The notes under the pieces: generated by a model | Database searches by the model: none | Seen by the model: only the letters and a program-made list of their open reading frames with translations | What the model was told of the DNA's origin: nothing | Origin: Ignavibacteriales bacterium | GTDB taxonomy: Bacteria; Bacteroidota; Ignavibacteria; Ignavibacteriales; Ignavibacteriaceae | Length of the DNA stretch: 64,000 nt | Direction: 5' to 3' | Assembly: GCA_016709155.1 (NCBI GenBank) | Contig: JADJEI010000001.1 | Span: forward strand, 248,001-312,000 | Translations under genes and position numbers: made by a program | In this document: positions 57,367-64,000 of the stretch, one piece after another | Layout of the letters: the number at the start of each line of letters is the position of its first letter | How positions within the stretch are numbered: the stretch's first letter is position 1

Positions 57367-58572
57367 TTAATTATCTCCTCCATCTGTACCGTGACAATAT
57401 CCGCAGAACCCTACTCCGGCGGGAGTTGAAGGTGAAGCTGTTGTATGACAATTATAACAAACCGATGCAGGACTATCATGCCAATCGCCATGTGTATCAC
57501 TCATAAATCCGCCCGGATGAGTTTTGGGATTTGTACCTTTTATACCATCTGTATCTGTATGACATGTGATGCAAGTTGGATCAGCGCCTTGAACATCGTG
57601 ACAAGATACACAGCTTTCAATATCACGTCGTGCAAGAATAGAATGCTCACCCCCGCCTGTACCAACACCAATTGTGATGAAATTAGATTTTAGATGAGAA
57701 GTGGGAACAATTCCGCTGAATGCAAAATCACTACTTTCAGATTGATGACAATCGCTGCAAAATGTTTCTATCTGATGGCAACTCTGACATTCAGAAGTTT
57801 TACCTTTAGAATCTATTCCATGAATAAATCTGTAATTCAATTCGTGAACTCGGGTGATTTGCTGCTGCTTGACTCCATCAGTAAAATTATTTGGAACATA
57901 AGGCTGATAAAAATCAACTGGATTGTTTGCTTCCGTAATCATTGTTGTACCAACATGACACTCCTGACAGGATGAATTATCATGACACATTACACAATTT
58001 GCTTTGAGAGATGACGCATCAAATTTATGCGATCGTGAGAAGTCAGCTACTTTATGATTTTCAGGGATGAGGTTTACAGTTGAGATATGGCAGCTTTCAC
58101 AAGCATTACTTGCTGTGGATTGTCCGTTATGACAGGAATAACAATTCTCCATAATTGGAAAAGACTGTGCAGCCTGAAAGCTATAATCAACATCTGCAAA
58201 TCCTTTGTGACAATTATCGCACTGAAGTTTTTGATCGTTCAAATGAAAACTATGATTGAAATAAACTTTACTTTCTTTCTCTTCGAAGCCTTCATAATTT
58301 CCATTTAAGTGACAAGTCGTGCATGTTTTTTCATCTTCAACATCGTGACAAACTGAACAATTATCATGATTAGGCAGCAGTCCACTTTTTAATTCAGTAC
58401 TTTCTATAACCGCCGTGTGACAGGATGCGCAATCCGTAATTTCAATGTGAAGTGAATGAGAAAATTTAATATTCGGGATCTTTTCATCTTCCGGATTAGA
58501 AGTGAATGCTGATATTCCTAAAAATCCAAGAATGACGAAAAAGAAAAACAGGTAAATGTATTTTATTTTCAT
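57367..58572 (-). CDS. Fourteen-haem c-type cytochrome
   Basis: A 401-residue protein with an N-terminal signal or anchor helix (YIYLFFFFVILGFLGISAF) and 14 CxxCH haem sites (from CASCH to CGYCH), one per 28 residues, plus many histidines as distal ligands. It has the make-up of decahaem/MtrA-like periplasmic or barrel-inserted cytochromes. It lies one base after the beta-barrel gene, whose product could form a conduit around it. This pairing of multihaem cytochrome and outer-membrane barrel is the hallmark of porin-cytochrome clusters. Confidence 0.9.
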   Translation of the reverse strand: MKIKYIYLFFFFVILGFLGISAFTSNPEDEKIPNIKFSHSLHIEITDCASCHTAVIESTELKSGLLPNHDNCSVCHDVEDEKTCTTCHLNGNYEGFEEKESKVYFNHSFHLNDQKLQCDNCHKGFADVDYSFQAAQSFPIMENCYSCHNGQSTASNACESCHISTVNLIPENHKVADFSRSHKFDASSLKANCVMCHDNSSCQECHVGTTMITEANNPVDFYQPYVPNNFTDGVKQQQITRVHELNYRFIHGIDSKGKTSECQSCHQIETFCSDCHQSESSDFAFSGIVPTSHLKSNFITIGVGTGGGEHSILARRDIESCVSCHDVQGADPTCITCHTDTDGIKGTNPKTHPGGFMSDTHGDWHDSPASVCYNCHTTASPSTPAGVGFCGYCHGTDGGDN

Positions 58573-58573
58573 A

Positions 58574-59854
58574 TCATAATAAATTTAGATTAGTGTTAAA
58601 CCAATAATTCAATTTCAAGAAGAATCTGAAATCATTTTTGTAGATTTCATTATTCATGAATTGCCCTTGAAGATCAAATGATAATGCACTCCAGGGTCTT
58701 ATGTTTACACCTCCAAGCAAGGTAGTGAGATTATTTTTCTCATCAGCTTCAGATAGTTTGTAACTTGTAAAAGCTATGCCGAGGCTTGGAGTTAAAAATC
58801 CTTCAAGAAAAGTATATCCTGTATAAAATGATAAAGCATCTAACTCACCCGAGTAGCCAAGGTTTTTTCTGTAGTTAATTGTTCCATAATTGGTAATTAA
58901 TCCGAGAGTAATGCGTTGTGAATTATCATCTTTATAAATAACATTTCCAACTTCGCCAAGAACAGAATAATTTTCATTGATTTTATAATCTGCACCAAGT
59001 TCAATTTCCTGAGTATTGCCATAATCAAAAACTGAAAAGATTGAATTGTAACGAATCTTTGGCTGTCTGTAATTATAATAAACATTCAATCCAAGATTCT
59101 CGATATTTGTAAAGCGACCCACAGCTTCAAATTTAGAAGCTGTTTCAAAATTCAAATCATAATCGAATCTTGTATCTATTGAAAATATATTCTGAAGTGA
59201 GTAATCAACTTCGGCAGAAGCAAATTGATATTGATTAGAATTATTTTCAATTAATATATTTATAGGATTAAGATTTTCATCCAACCTCAAAGCATAATAA
59301 TCCTGAGGCTTAAAATTCTTATTGATATAACTCAAAGCAATTCGAAAATCTTCGATTGCTTCGGTAGTAAATTTTCCACCGGCAATATAGTTATCGCTCC
59401 AGTTTTCAGTAAGTTCAAATTTCTGATAAGCAGGAACGTTGCCGCCATAATAGCCGCTAAGTTTGAAATCCTCGTTTTTAAGATCGAGGTTGACACCATC
59501 AAACAATCCACCAGCAACACTATTAAATAGAGGCTGTCTCCCAAGTTTAACTGTAGCAATGTCGAATAGATTTCTTGCTTCTAAATAAAGATTGTAGAAT
59601 CTGAATCTTGGATCGTTTTGCATTTCCTTTGCAAAATCATTTTCAAGATTAAAGTAGCTTCGGAGAGAAAAATTATCCTGATTAATATTCAGGTTAAGCA
59701 TTTGAAACGATCTGATTGAATTTGCTGACGTTGTCGGAGTATCAAACCTTTCAAATGAATAAATACTAGATGAAAATCTGCCGTTAATAATTTGAGCTTG
59801 CAGAAATGCAAGCCCAAAAATACCAAAGCAAATCAAAAAGAATTTTTTATTCAT
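58574..59854 (-). CDS. Outer-membrane beta-barrel, probable porin of a porin-cytochrome conduit
   Basis: A 426-residue exported protein: signal peptide (KKFFLICFGIFGLAFLQAQ), then repeated amphipathic strands (FSLRSYFNLENDF, ATVKLGRQPLFNS, FKLSGYYGGNVPAYQ, LNVYYNYRQPK, YSVLGEVGNVIYK) and a final aromatic strand (FFLKLNYWFNTNLNLL). No enzymatic domain is evident. It lies between a tetrahaem and a 14-haem cytochrome gene on the same strand with spacings of 33 and 1 bases. By analogy with MtrB/PioB or Geobacter Omb proteins it may enclose a cytochrome in the outer membrane. Sequence likeness to those is not verified. Confidence 0.75.
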   Translation of the reverse strand: MNKKFFLICFGIFGLAFLQAQIINGRFSSSIYSFERFDTPTTSANSIRSFQMLNLNINQDNFSLRSYFNLENDFAKEMQNDPRFRFYNLYLEARNLFDIATVKLGRQPLFNSVAGGLFDGVNLDLKNEDFKLSGYYGGNVPAYQKFELTENWSDNYIAGGKFTTEAIEDFRIALSYINKNFKPQDYYALRLDENLNPINILIENNSNQYQFASAEVDYSLQNIFSIDTRFDYDLNFETASKFEAVGRFTNIENLGLNVYYNYRQPKIRYNSIFSVFDYGNTQEIELGADYKINENYSVLGEVGNVIYKDDNSQRITLGLITNYGTINYRKNLGYSGELDALSFYTGYTFLEGFLTPSLGIAFTSYKLSEADEKNNLTTLLGGVNIRPWSALSFDLQGQFMNNEIYKNDFRFFLKLNYWFNTNLNLL

Positions 59855-59887
59855 GATTTTAACTTTGTTTAATTAAAGAATATGAAT

Positions 59888-60427
59888 TTACATTTGTGGT
59901 TTTGGATGTTTGATCTTTTCCCACATAGAGTCAAGCTTGAATTCTACAAAAGTCGGACTTTCGGGGTTGTGGCAGCTTACACAAAATTCTTCTTTATTTT
60001 CATGCATAACTAATCCGTTTGCAATTGCATCTGCTTTGTTTTTCATGATCTTAAGATTTTTATACTCTGAACCGGCACCGTGACAAGTTTCGCACTGCAC
60101 CCCATCCTCAACTTTGAATTTTTCACCTTTTAAGGACGCATCTAAATTATAACCTGTAGCATGGCATTTTAAACATGCTTCTGTTTCAACTGCTAATGTT
60201 GTGTGACCCAGACTTTTTGCAATTTCATTTGCTTTATCAGTCTTTAAAGTATTATATGCCCCGGCATGTTTGCTTGCCTGCCAAACGGCAAGTTGATTAC
60301 CCTGCTTCTCTGCTTTGTGACAGGTTCCGCAAGTTTGAACACCTACATAGGTAAAAGTTTTTTCTTGTGGTAAAATTGAAATGAACGGGACGAGTAAAAA
60401 TGAGATAAAAAGAACTAAATTTTTCAT
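59888..60427 (-). CDS. Tetrahaem cytochrome c554-like protein
   Basis: A 179-residue periplasmic cytochrome with a signal peptide (LVLFISFLLVPFISILPQ) and four CxxCH sites: CGTCH, CLKCH, CETCH and CVSCH. The arrangement (VGVQTCGTCHKAEKQG; WQASKHAGAYNTL; VQCETCHGAGSEYK; CVSCHNPESPTF) matches the cytochrome c554 family, small periplasmic electron shuttles. First gene of the unit 59888-56340; it could feed electrons to the barrel-associated 14-haem protein. Confidence 0.9.
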   Translation of the reverse strand: MKNLVLFISFLLVPFISILPQEKTFTYVGVQTCGTCHKAEKQGNQLAVWQASKHAGAYNTLKTDKANEIAKSLGHTTLAVETEACLKCHATGYNLDASLKGEKFKVEDGVQCETCHGAGSEYKNLKIMKNKADAIANGLVMHENKEEFCVSCHNPESPTFVEFKLDSMWEKIKHPKPQM

Positions 60428-60499
60428 AACTCCACCTTATTTTTAATAAGAAATATAAATCATTTTGAATGACAGTAATAAATTACGCATTTAAAAAGA

Positions 60500-60533
60500 A
60501 AGAGTCCAACAAAATTTTTTTTGCTGGACTCTT
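60500..60533 (-). terminator. Rho-independent terminator after the T9SS cytochrome gene
   Basis: AAGAGTCCA (60500-60508) pairs with TGGACTCTT (60525-60533); inner bases extend the stem partly. On the minus strand it is followed by TTCTTTTTAA. It separates the T9SS cytochrome gene from the tetrahaem gene. Confidence 0.8.
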
Positions 60534-60557
60534 GAAACATTGAAATCTTGTTTAACT

Positions 60558-62144
60558 TTATTTTAACAATATCATCTTCTTTACCTGGCTAAAGTCTTTC
60601 GCTTCAAGTTTGTAGTAGTAAATTCCTGAAGAGAAGTTTAGAGCATTCCAGGTGATAGAATAATTTCCAACATTTTTATAACCGTCAAGTAATACTGCAA
60701 CTTCATTTCCGATTGCATCATAAACACTTATCCTAACATTTGATGATTTCGGAATAGAGAATTTGATTTCAGTAACAGGGTTAAATGGGTTTGGATAATT
60801 CTGGCTAAGTGAATAAACCTGTGGAATAGTATTCTCGTTTTTAACATCAGTCGGATTGAATTTTTCAATTGCATCTTCGAGAAGTTTGTGAGTTAAGCTT
60901 GTATTATGAATTCCGCGGCTGCCTTCACTTTGTGCTGCTTCATAATTATAAAGTGCGGCATTATAATCAAAACCGTAGGCAGAATCGTGAGCAAGATCCG
61001 GATCAACAATTGCAAGCTTTGCTTCGAGTACTGCAAGTAAACTATCCGTTGTTGTCTGAACGAATTCTAAATTGAAATAGGAATCAACGTTGGTTGTATC
61101 AATTCCAGGTTCAGAATAGAAATCTTCACCATGGCAACCGGCATCTGCGCAAGCCTGGAATCTTGGATTGAATGAATGTCCCGTAGCATAACCAAAATCT
61201 CCAACACCAACATTATTTACGTGGCAATTGATACATCTTTCAGTAGCGACAAATGTATGTGGTGAATTAGAATAAGTCTCACCTGGATACTGATATCCAA
61301 AATTGGCTGTGCCGCTCAAACACTCCGATGTAGCATGGTGGGGAGTTTCATAAATATTAACTTCTTCGGTTTCAACAGTGTGGCATTCATCGCAAATTAC
61401 GTGAGAGCCGGTGATAGGTAAGCGAAGCTGTCCCTCGTTCTGATTGCTGTGCGGATCGTGGCAGGCAACGCAAGTGATGTTTTGCAAATCACCATCAGGT
61501 TCAAATGTGTAAGGATCATAATTTGGATCATCGAGGTAAGCAACAAAATCCTGAGCGTGATGGCAGCGATAGCAAGCGCCCATTGCAGAACGATCTGTCC
61601 AATTTCCAATAAATGAAGGGAACTCAGCATGTTTGGAAGTTTCCCATTCGTCATAAGTTGGATGATGAGAATCAGTGTGACATCTTCCACAGTTTTCGGC
61701 AGAATAATCAGGAACATTTACAGACACATTCCAGTGATCGCCGCTAAGAGTGCGCGAAGAAGTTCCGAGTGGATCGTGGCAAGTTTCGCAGCCAACATTT
61801 TTCACACGCGCAAAATTGTCCGGATCAGTAATTGTATAGCCTCCCCCATCAATCGAGTCCACATATTCATCAGCACCATAATTGACTATTGATCTATCCC
61901 AGCCGGTATTATGGCATTGTAAACAGTCATATCCATAGTAAGGAAGATTCATGGAATCCTGTGCAATTCCATGCTTGGTATAAACCCAATCGTTATAAAC
62001 CGGTGGTGCGCCACCAGTGTTGTTATGGCAAAATGCACAAGTATTTGCCTGCCCGGGAACACCTGTTCCAAGGTAATAGTTTTGTGAATACGCTGTACTG
62101 AAAAGCAGTGTACTCACAAAAAGAATCGTAAAAAATTTTTTCAT
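60558..62144 (-). CDS. Multihaem c-type cytochrome with T9SS sorting domain
   Basis: A 528-residue protein that combines two features seldom joined. After a signal peptide (KKFFTILFVSTLLFSTAYSQ), the first 350 residues carry eight CxxCH sites (CAFCH, CLQCH, CETCH, CGRCH, CYRCH, CVACH, CDECH, CINCH) and one CADAGCH, as in multihaem cytochromes with doubled CxxCH domains. From about residue 450 a T9SS C-terminal domain is present (QNYPNPFNP, VYDAIGNEVAVLL, SGIYYYKLEAKD). Haem would be attached in the periplasm, then the folded protein exported through the outer membrane. The following terminator makes this a separate transcription unit from the conduit genes. Confidence 0.92.
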   Translation of the reverse strand: MKKFFTILFVSTLLFSTAYSQNYYLGTGVPGQANTCAFCHNNTGGAPPVYNDWVYTKHGIAQDSMNLPYYGYDCLQCHNTGWDRSIVNYGADEYVDSIDGGGYTITDPDNFARVKNVGCETCHDPLGTSSRTLSGDHWNVSVNVPDYSAENCGRCHTDSHHPTYDEWETSKHAEFPSFIGNWTDRSAMGACYRCHHAQDFVAYLDDPNYDPYTFEPDGDLQNITCVACHDPHSNQNEGQLRLPITGSHVICDECHTVETEEVNIYETPHHATSECLSGTANFGYQYPGETYSNSPHTFVATERCINCHVNNVGVGDFGYATGHSFNPRFQACADAGCHGEDFYSEPGIDTTNVDSYFNLEFVQTTTDSLLAVLEAKLAIVDPDLAHDSAYGFDYNAALYNYEAAQSEGSRGIHNTSLTHKLLEDAIEKFNPTDVKNENTIPQVYSLSQNYPNPFNPVTEIKFSIPKSSNVRISVYDAIGNEVAVLLDGYKNVGNYSITWNALNFSSGIYYYKLEAKDFSQVKKMILLK

Positions 62145-62428
62145 TTATAGCTCACTCATTTAATGAAACATGTTAATTCAATTTCTCATATACAAATCAT
62201 GAACCAACATTGAAAGTTCCAATTTGGAAAATATTGGCTAATTCATTTTCAAAATGGAGAATATTTGAAAACAATTTTCTCTAATGATAGAAACAGATAA
62301 TTGATGATCATTAAGAGTTTTCAATCGTGAATTACCATCCATTAAAAGTCAAGTCAGCAATCCTATCAAATTTTTAGATCGGGTAAAATTATTTAACTTA
62401 ACACAATAAAAATGAAAGATTAATAAAA

Positions 62429-62866
62429 ATGAAGTTTCAGTTAACCTTAATGGCATTACTCATTATGACAATGGTTGTGCCAGCACAGGATCAACACAGA
62501 TGGAAACCTCTGCTCCTAAATGCAAACGATAAGCTTTGGTACGATGCTTCAAATCTTGATACTGCGAATACTCAAGTGATGAATGTTTGGATACTTCAGC
62601 TCCATAAACCGCCGTTACAATTCGAAGGCATTTCGGGCGATGTTTACCGTTCAAAAACTCTTTACACTATTGATATGACCACTGTAAAATATGGAATTGC
62701 AAAAGTTGTGTACTTTGATGTGGAGAATAAAGAAATATATTCATATGATTATGAGCTTGAATCTGCGCCGTTAGAAATTAGATTTCCATACCCTGTTTTA
62801 GAGGGTTCATTTATGAATGAACTAATCAAAGAATATTTTAAATTAAAGGGAGAAGATATAGAATAG
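62429..62866 (+). CDS. Secreted protein of unknown function
   Basis: A 145-residue exported protein with a signal peptide (MKFQLTLMALLIMTMVVPA). The mature part (KLWYDASNL, then KTLYTIDMTTVKYGI and YDYELESAPLEI) resembles the small beta-rich surface-adhesin-E-like proteins that describe enzyme-free periplasmic or surface proteins, but the likeness is weak. ATG 62429 is used. The SET-domain gene begins one base after its stop, so the two are likely co-transcribed. The 284-base spacer upstream separates it divergently from the T9SS cytochrome gene. Confidence 0.6.
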   Translation: MKFQLTLMALLIMTMVVPAQDQHRWKPLLLNANDKLWYDASNLDTANTQVMNVWILQLHKPPLQFEGISGDVYRSKTLYTIDMTTVKYGIAKVVYFDVENKEIYSYDYELESAPLEIRFPYPVLEGSFMNELIKEYFKLKGEDIE

Positions 62867-62867
62867 T

Positions 62868-63257
62868 ATGGGGACTTACATGGATGGAGCAATTTTAGTA
62901 AAACAGTCAGAAATTCATGGCTATGGAATTTTTGCTGCTGTTGATATACCGGCTGATTCAATAATTTTGAAAATTAAAGGCGAAGTTATTTCGGAGGAAG
63001 AATGCATTTTAAGAGAAGAGCGCGATAATAATGTTTACATATTTTGGTTAGATGAGAAAAGATATATAGATACGGTTAATTCCGAGAAAATAAAATACAT
63101 AAATCACAATTGTTCGTGTAATTGCGAAGTAATTGATGGTGATGATAAATCTCTCCTGCTAATAACATCTACCGATATTACAGCAGGAGAAGAATTAACA
63201 ATTGATTATGGATACGAAGAAATTTATGCGAACTGTCAGTGCCCAAAATGCGCATAA
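62868..63257 (+). CDS. SET-domain protein (putative protein-lysine methyltransferase)
   Basis: A 129-residue compact SET domain: the GYGIFAAVDIPADS motif, KYINHNCSCNCEV (SAM and pseudo-knot motif), GEELTIDYGYEE with the catalytic tyrosine, and a post-SET-like cysteine cluster (CQCPKC), which in eukaryotic SET enzymes binds zinc with a cysteine from the NHxC motif. The protein is small but has all expected parts. Bacterial SET proteins of this kind are sporadic and may methylate ribosomal or DNA-binding proteins. It follows the secreted protein gene. Confidence 0.85.
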   Translation: MGTYMDGAILVKQSEIHGYGIFAAVDIPADSIILKIKGEVISEEECILREERDNNVYIFWLDEKRYIDTVNSEKIKYINHNCSCNCEVIDGDDKSLLLITSTDITAGEELTIDYGYEEIYANCQCPKCA

Positions 63258-63261
63258 TTCA

Positions 63262-64000
63262 CTAAACTGATTCTGCTTCTTTTTGCCTATCAGCAAGTTT
63301 TGCTGCCTTCTTCTGTATATCATTTAAATATTTTTTTCTTAAACGAATTGAATTCGGAGTAACTTCAACAAACTCATCGTCATTTATCCACTCGATTGCC
63401 TGTTCCAAACTTAAGATTCTGGGAGGTTCAAGTCTTATAGCTTCGTCTGCACCTGAAGAGCGCATATTCGAAAGCTGCTTGGTTTTTGTTACATTAACTC
63501 CCATATCATTGCCGCGGGAATTTTCACCCACTATCATGCCCTCATAAACTTGAGTACCAGGTGCAATAAAAAAAACAGCACGCTCCTGAAGCTTGAACAT
63601 TGCATAAGCGGATGCCACTCCCCTCTCCATTGAAACCAGCGCACCTTTTAATCTTTGAGTTATTTCACCTTTGAATGGTTCGTATCCATGAAAATTATGA
63701 TGCAGTATGCCTGTGCCTTTAGTATCAGTCATAAACTCAGAGCGATAACCAATTAAGCCGCGAGCAGGTATAATGAATTCAACCCTTGTATTGTTGTTGA
63801 ATGTAATCATATTTTTCATATCTGCTTTTCGCTTGCCCAATTTTTCAATTACAATTCCGACAAATTCATCGGGCACATCAATCAGAACATGTTCCATTGG
63901 CTCGGAAACTACATCGGCTATCCTTTTTAATATTACTTCTGGCCTGCTAAGCTGAAGTTCATAATTTTCACGGCGCATATTTTCAATAAGAATAGCAAGG
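63262..64000 (-). CDS. typA: Translational GTPase TypA/BipA, C-terminal part (cut by window edge)
   Basis: The frame runs open to the right edge, so about 246 C-terminal residues are seen. The matches are LAILIENMRRENYELQ, RPEVI, domain V (MEHVLIDVPDEFVGIVIEKLGKRK), ARGLIGYRSEFMTDTKGTGI, the CTD (RGVASAYAMFKLQERAVFF, GTQVYEGMIVGENSRGNDM, KQLSNMRSSGADEAIRLEPP) and SLEQAIEWINDDE. TypA binds ribosomes under stress and low temperature and aids 50S assembly. It converges with the SET-domain gene with four bases between. Confidence 0.96.
   Translation of the reverse strand, partial: LAILIENMRRENYELQLSRPEVILKRIADVVSEPMEHVLIDVPDEFVGIVIEKLGKRKADMKNMITFNNNTRVEFIIPARGLIGYRSEFMTDTKGTGILHHNFHGYEPFKGEITQRLKGALVSMERGVASAYAMFKLQERAVFFIAPGTQVYEGMIVGENSRGNDMGVNVTKTKQLSNMRSSGADEAIRLEPPRILSLEQAIEWINDDEFVEVTPNSIRLRKKYLNDIQKKAAKLADRQKEAESV

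Noticed and set aside
57383..57383. ATG 57383 as start of the nine-site lipoprotein cytochrome
   Set aside because: The codons directly after it form the GGAGGAG ribosome site for ATG 57365, which also gives a cleaner lipoprotein signal.

Overview
The window looks like a chromosome segment of an Ignavibacteria-type bacterium (Bacteroidota/Chlorobi side). This is inferred from AT-rich DNA, at least six secreted proteins ending in the type IX secretion (T9SS) C-terminal domain with the QNYPNPFNP signature, a bacillithiol gene (bshC), 7TM-DISM sensors and abundant multihaem cytochromes. Both ends cut genes: an ORF6N-domain protein on the left and typA on the right.

Layout. 1-6.5 kb: an ORF6N fragment, a frameshifted RhuM gene flanked by a 66-bp direct repeat, then an MmgE/PrpD gene, a YefM-YoeB toxin-antitoxin pair, a CitD-CitE fusion and citF (citrate-lyase-like). 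6.6-24.7 kb: mostly housekeeping and solitary genes (BNR-repeat T9SS protein, AMP nucleosidase, PAP2 phosphatase, bshC, aroA, trmH, deoC, folD with an orphan DNA methyltransferase, a YmdB-type phosphoesterase, an exonuclease/GIY-YIG fusion, an IF-2B-like protein, a MATE exporter, a polysaccharide deacetylase, tRNA-Ser(CGA), a ZIP transporter). 24.8-32.5 kb: a segment bounded by tRNA-Ser(GGA) and an exact 20-bp copy of its 3' end, carrying a two-component system and two large T9SS proteins. 33.9-54.0 kb: a formate dehydrogenase and selenocysteine block: fdhD, porin, fdhE, a Sec-containing formate dehydrogenase (in-frame TGA at 38136 followed by a SECIS-like hairpin), its Fe-S and NrfD-like membrane subunits, a dihaem cytochrome, tRNA-Sec, selA, selB (read through into a receiver domain), a Cache histidine kinase, and a cysteine desulfurase-SelD fusion. 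54.2-62.1 kb: a CotH-like T9SS protein and a multihaem cytochrome/outer-membrane barrel cluster that resembles a porin-cytochrome conduit, including a nine-haem-site cytochrome with its own T9SS domain. The right end has a SET-domain protein and typA.

Working together: formate would be oxidised outside the cytoplasmic membrane by the Sec-dependent dehydrogenase, with every factor needed to insert Sec located in the same 20 kb; the electrons could reach the multihaem cytochromes and leave the cell. That link is an inference from gene order.

Quality note: at least ten genes are interrupted by a single-base indel or a single in-frame stop (RhuM, citF, deoC twice, the IF-2B-like gene, deacetylase, 7TM-DISM kinase, porin, NrfD-like gene, desulfurase-SelD). 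This density suggests consensus errors in the assembly, although three of the -1 shifts sit on in-phase slippery heptamers. Interrupted genes are given here as one feature over the whole reading, with the break described.
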